From NCBI GenBank assembly GCA_029204225.1, contig CM055106.1:49486908-49550907 (forward strand): 64,000 nucleotides of DNA, given 5' to 3'. The position numbers and the translations under genes were made by a program. The stretch comes from Diphasiastrum complanatum. Taxonomy: Eukaryota > Streptophyta > Lycopodiopsida > Lycopodiales > Lycopodiaceae. Below, piece by piece: positions 36,257 through 64,000 of the stretch; position 1 is the stretch's first letter; every line of letters starts with the position of its first letter. Under the pieces are notes generated by a model. That model saw only the letters and a list, made by a program, of their open reading frames with translations, made no database searches and was not told the DNA's origin.

Positions 36257-36357
36257 CACGATCCTCCTCCATGTCTACGGGATAGCCTTCACGATCAATT
36301 CCTATTCGATCCTCCTCCATGTCTACGGAATAGCCTTCACGATCAATTCCTATTCAA
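36257..36357 (+). repeat. Tandem duplication, ~54 bp
   Basis: Two almost identical adjacent copies of GATCCTCCTCCATGTCTACG with the following CAATTCCTATTC; one base differs (GGGATAG and GGAATAG). A recent slippage or unequal-exchange event. Confidence 0.9.
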
Positions 36358-36826
36358 AACCGGATTCTAAGTCTTTTATTTTTCAGTTTCGATGTAGCAT
36401 GTCTTCTGGTGTTATTATCTATATATATATTTAAACTTATATACAGTTTTGCGCATGTGTATGGGTGCACCATGCATGCTCCTCCCCTCACCCATGCATG
36501 AGCTTTTTCTAGCTAACAAACTTGGGGAGGAGGATGCATGTATGGGGACAAGGATTCATGGCCCTCCTTGCTATGCATGCATCTAAGGGGCCCACTCTAA
36601 ATTCAAATTATCCTTTACCAACACACACAGTGTTTTGAAGTGCATGTACATACTTTCATGGTGAAAGGTGTTAAACAAATGAGACTTTCATTATCAAAAG
36701 TTTGAAAGGTGCTTTAAGGATTTTTTAAATTATCAAAATTTTCACGAGAAAGGTTGAAATAAAAATGCATTTCTATGAAAATCGGCCTCCATTGCACGTC
36801 AACGACGAGCACTCTTTACTACTATT

Positions 36827-36830
<4 letters not shown>

Positions 36831-36903
<73 letters not shown>
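36831..36903 (+). repeat. Compound (TA)n(GA)n microsatellite
   Basis: About 32 bp of TA repeats passing directly into about 40 bp of GA repeats. Confidence 0.97.
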
Positions 36904-36905
<2 letters not shown>

Positions 36906-36908
36906 ACA

Positions 36909-37028
36909 CGCCTTTCCTAGCAAACTTTTTTTTTTAAATCCAAGCACTTTATTTATGCTACAGGTAGGACTTTCCTAGCAAACTTTTTTTTTTAAATCCA
37001 AGCACTTTATTTATTCTACAGGTAGGAC
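36909..37028 (+). repeat. Tandem duplication, ~59 bp, nearly perfect
   Basis: The block from CTTTCCTAGCAAAC to CTACAGGTAGGA occurs twice in direct succession, differing at one base (TTATGCTAC and TTATTCTAC). It lies about 0.65 kb beyond the kinase stop codon of the receptor gene. Confidence 0.92.
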
Positions 37029-37202
37029 TTTCCACTTGCTGTTTCTACAAAGTGGAGGATCCGTGCTTAACAAGATGGCTTTCAAAGACTTACATGATAT
37101 TTTTGTCTGAGTTTTTGGGTTAACTCTTGTCAAACCAAAACAAATTTTCCGTACAAACAAACGTTTCGTTAGTAAGCACCATTCCAAGAAGTCTCAAGCA
37201 AA

Positions 37203-37457
37203 TCAAATCACAAGGTCACAAACAGTCGAGTCCATGCCTCTGCCCTCACCTTCACTGCATATATAGTTGATTCCCTCCATAAAAATTAACAGATTGCTGT
37301 GCTGGAATGGATCTTCACTCAGTTCGTTGCTGAGCTTCAAAGAACATTGTTGTCGCGTACTGTTAGTTGATGCAGCATCTCTCACATAACCATCGTAAGA
37401 TTTCGACGAGACGCATTTAGGAACTGTATCCTGAAAGGCTCGTATTCTACTGCTCAT
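37203..37457 (-). other. Possible C-terminal tail exon or 3' UTR of the receptor kinase
   Basis: A minus-strand open frame contains VSSKSYDGYVRDAAS and then EDPFQHSN, which recalls the tail of LRR-VIII-1 kinases (SSRTYEDAIKG...DPYG in the Arabidopsis protein I know). No donor/acceptor pair of matching phase joins it to the kinase exon, which has its own stop at 37681. It is either a decayed former last exon now in the 3' UTR or a tail used by an unseen splice form. Confidence 0.35.
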
Positions 37458-37680
37458 AATTTCAATTTTTCACTTTGAAAATTTGTAAAAAGCAGAGATT
37501 GATCCATTTCCCCAGGCTATAGGCAGCTAAAAAAGCATTATACTGAGCATCTCACTCGCTCCTCTTGGAAAATGCTTGTTAATCGCAGATTCGTGAGGCT
37601 CACAACAGTATCAGGATACATGTTGGAAATATCTTGCAGGAAATCTTTCTTTGGAGAGCTTTCTCATAACAAATCTAAAT

Positions 37681-58642
<20,962 letters not shown>

Positions 58643-59244
58643 CTTTCCTGCATGCATGCCTGTCGTCACCTTGTGATTGATCCTTTTTGTTTGTGAATTC
58701 TGTGTAAGACTGCAGTAAAACTTAAAGCGGTGAGACGTCACTGAGTGTTTGGAAACAAAATATAAGCAACCAACATACCGTAAATCAATCTGCGAGAAGC
58801 TACACTGGAGTAAAGAAGAATGCGAATCTAAATCAATCATGAGAAAAAACAATCAGTAAAAGAACGATGAACATGAAACTTAAAATCCGATCTAACACAA
58901 TCTGAGAAAAAGAAAAAGAAGCAAAGATATAAGATCAATCATAAAGGATTTGAATTCGTCATCTGCTAGCATGCTTTGTGAGAATGTAGAATCACTTCAA
59001 ACACACAGCGTCACATGACAGATAGCACAGTATCATGCTAACCGGACTAATGATTACGATTCACAACCGTGCAAAAGGGCCATATAACCTCATGAAATTA
59101 CGTATGACTGTCAAAAGAGTTGCATCATCTTACATAACGCTAACCTATTTACAGAAGATCCGCGAAGTTTGCACAGTATCTTCCGAAACTAATGTTTGCT
59201 ATGCATAATCGTGTAAATTGGCAGTTTAACTTCATACAATAATG

Positions 59245-59440
59245 CTTCTTGTTTCCGAGGGGAGGCTCGAACCTAAGACCAAAGAAACTTTGGATGTCAA
59301 GCTAACCAACTAAGCCAACCCCGTTGGTTTCCATACAATAATGCTTCTTGGTTTCCAAGGGGAGGCTCGAACTTGAGATCAAAGAAACTTTGGATGTCAA
59401 GATAACCAACCGAGCCAACACCCTTGACTCCATACAATAA
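59245..59440 (-). mobile_element. tRNA-derived SINE heads in tandem (two copies, 100-bp period)
   Basis: Read on the minus strand, copy 1 has an A-box TGGCTTAGTTGG (59317-59306) and a B-box-like GGTTCGAGCCT (59273-59263). Copy 2 has TGGCTCGGTTGG (59417-59406) and a degraded AGTTCGAGCCT (59373-59363). A/B spacing and order fit an RNA polymerase III promoter of tRNA origin. Sequence outside the boxes does not fold as a tRNA, so these are SINE-like. They lie about 0.6-0.8 kb upstream of the receptor kinase start codon. Confidence 0.6.
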
Positions 59441-62272
59441 TGAATGAAGTATTGTCGGAAGAGCTGCACCATCATACATAACGCTGACCGGTAAAAAAAG
59501 GATCTGCGAAGCGTGTAGATTGCATAATTTCTTTAAGGGCTTACTGCAAAACCTCACTCCACTTCTTATAGTGTAATAGTAATACGGAAGCTTCCCGTAA
59601 TCCTGAATTCTTCTTGTATAGTATCTACTGCAGATTATTAATGGTATGACGAAAGTTTTTTGGTTAAAGGCATCGGTGCCTTGTTCAAGAATTCCCCGGT
59701 TAACTCCTTGATTCTATAAATAGATGGTCTGAGCATCCTGAAAACTAGTATTGAATTTGTAACGTGATGCACTTCAGAAAGCTTGCAGAAAACGCTAATA
59801 AAAAGAATAAGATGGCATGAAGTAGAGTAAGATATACTAATAGAACAATAAACTGGCATCAGGAGTGTAATGTGACTCACATCAAAAGGCTTGTAGCCAA
59901 CACTAATTAGAACAATAAATGGCATCAAAGATTTAATGCTAAGAACAAGAAAATGACATTAGATGGTGTCAGATTTACTAATCAAAAGCACAACCATTAT
60001 ATCCTAGAAAGAGTTAAGACAGAGAAGGGAAAGAAAGACAAGCAAATAAGAAGCTCCTATGTCGTGACTTATACACGAAAAAGAAGAAAGAGCCTGGAAA
60101 AGCTGAGTTGATATCCTTCCCAAGCAAGGAGTTGAAACTCGACTTAAAATGTGCCTTGAAGCAAGTTTTAAAATTACAAGATTGCACTCTATTTACTCAC
60201 CCCTGCCATGAATTCACAAGAGCGCGTCCCATGACTTGGAACGTCCAATTTATTCCCATATCTTTTTCTCCCCAAATTTCTGAATTGGAATCACCCTGAT
60301 ATTCTTGGTTTTATTGCGTCAACCTTAAGCCAAGCCACTCATAGTTGTTGTATACGCTACTTGAAGATAAGTCCAAGCGTAAATGTCACCTCATAAGTTA
60401 CTAGGATCTCAACCCTACATCACCTTGGTTGCAATGAACAATTCTACCCAACTCATCTTGCTCATCATCATGATACTTGTCCCGGATGGATGCCTCATAA
60501 AATGGCTTCCAAGGAGGGCATTATGGAAGCTCCATCCAGGTATAGATCCTCCATAGGAGTTGGGTTCAAAGTGGGCTTCCCATATAGATCCTCCATAGGA
60601 GTTGGGTTCAAAGTGGGCTTCCCATTCCTGTTCAAGAGCCAATTCTCATCAACATGCCAAAAAATAGAATCCCATTGAACTTGATATGCACCTACTTAGG
60701 AGGGCCCTATGACCCACCCTCTCAAGACCCCTCAAATGGACTTATCTATATTTAGGCTCAGTACATATGTTTCTCCTTGTTGTCTAACACCCAAGTTGGC
60801 ACAATGTGGATCAAAGCATTCCATAAGGCAGAGCAATGTGTTGATTGATTTGAGTGGTGGAACCTTTCCATAGATTCTTACTCTCACCTAATGCTTCAAG
60901 CTCATTTCCAGGGGGCCTAAAAAGTACAACGCTATGCCTAAACAGACATTTCAACTTTGGAAACTCTCATATGGGTCTCGTGGAAATTTAGGGGTCATGG
61001 AAACATACTTATAACCTACCTAAAAAAGACTTGTGAGAACTCCTAGAGTTCAGATTTGCATCAAATGATGCAAAGATTCACATTCACGACAAATTTTTTG
61101 AAGAACATCAAGACCCTGTTTTATTTATTTCATTTTGATAAGAATATATGTGGCATGGCTCAACAAGGCATTGAACTTCCAATAGCCTAGGCAATTTCCC
61201 AACAAGGCATTACACACGTAAGTGTCATGCAAGTTTAAAAAAAATTTGTTGTTTACGCAAGGTAGAGCACCCAAGTCAAGGCATTTCACGCAAAATGCCT
61301 CATTGCACACCTCACAAAAATGCCATTGCAAATTCTAGGGACATATTTCAAGTGAAAAGACTCCCCCCTCCACAAAACATTCATAGGCTTTACATAAGGC
61401 CACATGTTCTAAGTAGGTGTAGGTGGGCTAATTCGAATTTAGATAATGTAGCAAGGATATTTGTTGACACAGCTCCATGGCCCCACTCCTTACTTGGGAT
61501 AAGTGAACATTCATGGGGACCTCCAATGGCAAGTGGATCTATCCCATGTTGGCATCAATCCATGCAAAATCGGGTGCCACCTACAAGTACGTCCCACCTT
61601 GTTTGAAAGAGGGGGACGCCACTTGAAGTGGCCTCAGCCAATTACCAAAGAGTAGTTTGAGTCCTCTCCTCTTACCGGGCTCATAGAGATTTCAGATGGT
61701 TTTGGAAGGGGGGCAGGCGCATTTACATTTTAGGATGCACTTAACTTCTTCCATCTTAAATTATCCACAGACGATGTTATCATCTCAACTCCAAATCAGA
61801 TTAATCATAACAATAAGTCCTCTCTTGTTATCAATCATTCAAGCAAGTTGTCTTCTATTATGTATGAGGTGGGCTCCAACGTTGCCACAACCGTTGCCAA
61901 GTTCAAGATAATATGTCTATCTATTCTGGAGGGTGTGTGACCATCATGATCAAAAATCTGAATAGAATTTGGTAGTGTGTGAGAACATGGCTAGGGTGGA
62001 CCAAAGGATATTGGCCCACACTTCTAAAAGTTGACAATTCTTGGGAAAGTGGCTATGGTGGCCTACTAATAAAGAGGTTGTCTATTATTTGCGTTGTCTT
62101 GCAAAGCCTTGGCAAGATCATGTGTTTAGTTGGTCAAGAAGAAAGTCACACTTCATGGCCCATTATTTAAGACTGTCTATTTTGGGCTTGGCCTTGCAAA
62201 CTTTGGCAAGACTATGTGTTCTAGTTAGTCAAGAACAATGCCGAAGGTGCCCTAGGAAAAGCAAAGGCACCC
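59441..62272. other. Unassigned sequence, some short duplications
   Basis: No gene or element could be recognised with confidence. It contains a 45-bp tandem duplication (60544-60632), a minus-strand frame at 61331-61125 with clustered Cys/His (HFCEVCNEAFCVKCLDLG) that may be a decayed zinc-binding segment, and two ~118-bp diverged direct repeats at about 62098-62250 (CTTGCAAAGCCTTGGCAAG and CTTGCAAACTTTGGCAAG). Confidence 0.4.
60544..60632 (+). repeat. 45-bp tandem duplication
   Basis: TAGATCCTCCATAGGAGTTG through GGGCTTCCCAT occurs twice head to tail with no difference visible in the core; recent. Confidence 0.92.
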
Positions 62273-62708
62273 TGTCTATCTTATTGCTCAATTTGGTAAT
62301 ATGTTCTTAGCGAGTTATTATTAGTCTAGTTGTTGATGACTAATATTTAGTCTTGCCTTTCGCAAATCATTCGCGACTGATTATCAGTCGAGCTCAGTCT
62401 AGCTCTTTGTGAATCATTTGCGACAAATAATTTGTCTAGTTGTTTGCGACAAATTCTTCTTCTGATGTTTTGTTAATGTTTGGCTACATAATCAAATCGA
62501 CCGTGATTTCTATCACTTACGTTCTGTTCGTTTCTGATAGGCGTAGTCATGCTTAGGGAAAGAATAATATAGTTCATTCCGCTGCACACGAACACTTTTT
62601 GTTCGAGTTCGTTTCTCTTTCGAGTTTCGAGTTCGCTTCTTTTTTGTGTTCGTTTTCTTTTCGAGCTATTTTCGTTTCTCACGCACAACACACCCTCTTT
62701 TTCCAACA
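62273..62708 (+). mobile_element. Copia 5' LTR, left end missing
   Basis: It matches the isolated LTR 21704-22268 from about its position 145 onward, and shares GATAGGCGTAGTCATGC (62536-62552) and the terminal CCAACA. The first ~140 bp of the LTR, including TGTTGG, are absent; the unassigned repeat region abuts instead. Confidence 0.85.
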
Positions 62709-62720
62709 TGGTATCAGAGC
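62709..62720 (+). other. Primer-binding site (tRNA-iMet)
   Basis: TGGTATCAGAGC, the perfect plant copia PBS, directly after the LTR end CCAACA. Confidence 0.95.
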
Positions 62721-62862
62721 TATTTTCGTAGCCTGCTAAGCTTCCACAGTACAAGACTCTACTAGCTGATAGAGTAATTGTCTTCTTGTTCCGTAACTCA
62801 GTGCCAGATTTTCATACTTAAGCCACTGATAGTTTTTCCTATCACTTAGACTAATCTTCCAC

Positions 62863-64000
62863 ATGGATTCCCAGGGGAAAGCCAGTCCCATCATGGACAA
62901 GCTTGATGGAGCCAATTACCATATGTGGAAATTTAAGATGAAAACTGTACTAATGGCTAAAGAATTGTATGACGTTGTTACAGGTGCAGAAGGAAAACCT
63001 GAAGCAGACGACGCAGCAATCGCCAGATGGAAGCTGAAGGATGGAAAGGCTTTCGCGCTGATCATCCTCAACATTACGGATACCCAGATCGGCCATGTAT
63101 CTGAGGCCTAGACATCGAAAGAAGTCTGGGACATCTTGAGCACACTATACGAAGTGTGAGATATAGCTTTCAAGCTACATCTCAGGAAGAAATTTTACTC
63201 CCTCAAGATGGCGAATGGTGATTCCCTGCAGAATCACATAAATCAATTCAAGAACCTACTAAGGAAAAATGGCCGCTATCGGATCTGTCATAGACGATCA
63301 AGACGTAGTGATGCAACTGCCTACAAGCTTGCCAAGCTCATACGACAGCTGGGTGATGATCCAATCACGACACATCCAGAACTGACTCTTTCAAGAGTCA
63401 TTACTATGTTGTTGCAGGAAGACACGCGGAGGAACAAAGCCTCAAGTTCCTCAGTTGATTCTCATGCTTTATACACCAACAAGAGCACAACTAAGTAGAA
63501 GAAGAAGAAAGGCCCGAAGCAATCAAAGCCAGACCAGAAACTAGCACAACACAAAGAACAGTTGAATCCATAGATGAAGAAGAAGCTGTTCTGTAGATAT
63601 TGCACGCGAAACAACCACAAAATTCAAGATTGCCGGATACTGCAAGCAAAGAACAACAACAAGGGGCAGTCGAATCGAGTCGCAAATGCAGCTGCAGAAG
63701 CTCCACACCCTATTCAAGAAGCGGATCATGATGCCTTCATGACCAGCCATCAAGGAACATCCAACTACAGTTCTTGGTTTCTGGATTCTGGAGCCACTCA
63801 GCACATCACCAGCCTCATTGGCTGTTTCGAGTCCTATACACCTTACAGTACCTAGAACCTTGGCGACAATAGCACACAAGCTATTAAAGGTGAAGGTACT
63901 GTAAGATTAAGCTTTGAAAATGATCAGTCTAAGCTACTTTCTAAAGTCCTGTATGTACCAAATTTGTCTACGAATCTGCTCTCTGTAAGCAGAATCACAG
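62863..64000 (+). pseudogene. Ty1/copia gag and protease, continuing past the window
   Basis: Gag starts MDSQGKASPIMDKLDGANYH with MWKFKMKTVLMAKELYDVV (62863-63111). Stops at about 63109 and 63160 and a stop at 63496-63498 interrupt it. The zinc knuckle CRYCTRNNHKIQDC (C-X2-C-X4-H-X4-C) lies at about 63592-63633 and protease WFLDSGATQHI at about 63778-63810. A stop at 63853-63855 is followed by the pre-integrase YVPNLSTNLLSVSRI at the window edge. PBS and LTR are well preserved, but gag carries several nonsense changes, so this copy is dead. RT and the 3' LTR lie outside. Confidence 0.9.

Noticed and set aside
59250-59330. Functional tRNA gene
   Set aside because: A- and B-box sequences are present, but there is no acceptor stem or anticodon arm and the unit is tandemly repeated, so a SINE head fits better.

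Overview
This is a stretch of a land-plant nuclear genome. It carries two plant-type, intron-split host genes, a broken multi-exon gene of unusual architecture, and a dense, nested population of LTR retrotransposons with LINE, SINE and MITE remnants. Long (CT)n/(GA)n tracts recur at about a dozen places. The long TE-filled introns, and the relatives I recall for the ParB-type gene from seed-free plants, suggest a large-genome plant such as a fern. The species cannot be fixed from the sequence.

Layout: 1-2.2 kb holds exon 1 of a snurportin-1 gene (minus strand) and its 5' flank. 3-8.6 kb is a decayed Ty3 element in which gag, protease, RT, RNase H and part of integrase are all readable. 9-12.2 kb holds accessory ORFs of the kind that follow pol. 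12.3-25 kb is a pile of Ty1/copia 3' ends and LTRs: a plus-strand end at 13.0-14.6, two minus-strand copies of one family at 16.9-20.9, and an isolated LTR at 21.7-22.3 between two copies of a ~670-bp segment. Three Ser/Pro-rich accessory ORF regions lie in this area. 26.9-30.9 kb (minus) is a multi-exon gene that appears to join an N-terminal ParB-like domain to a C-terminal beta-class DNA methyltransferase. It carries several identifiable disabling lesions. 31-32.5 kb is a nested satellite with a ~525-bp higher-order unit. 32.5-34.4 kb is a frameshifted zinc-finger gene (plus). 34.4-36 kb is a second, unrelated satellite built on TTTCGCGAAA and GA tracts.

37.7-58.6 kb (minus) is an apparently intact LRR receptor kinase of the LRR-VIII-1 type (relatives of Arabidopsis HPCA1/At5g49760). 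I can assemble 19 exons with consistent splice sites and phases, giving 925 codons against about 950 in the family. Its signal-peptide exon is separated from the rest by a ~13.4-kb first intron. That intron holds a LINE remnant, a young non-autonomous copia element, a Ty3 element broken by an inverted LTR, a copia/LINE chimera and MITE-like palindromic units. 59.2-59.45 kb, upstream of the gene, has a tandem tRNA-derived SINE. The window ends inside a further copia element (partial LTR, PBS, gag, protease) that starts at 62.3 kb and whose LTR matches the isolated one at 21.7 kb.

No rRNA, functional tRNA, CRISPR array or bacterial-style operon was seen.
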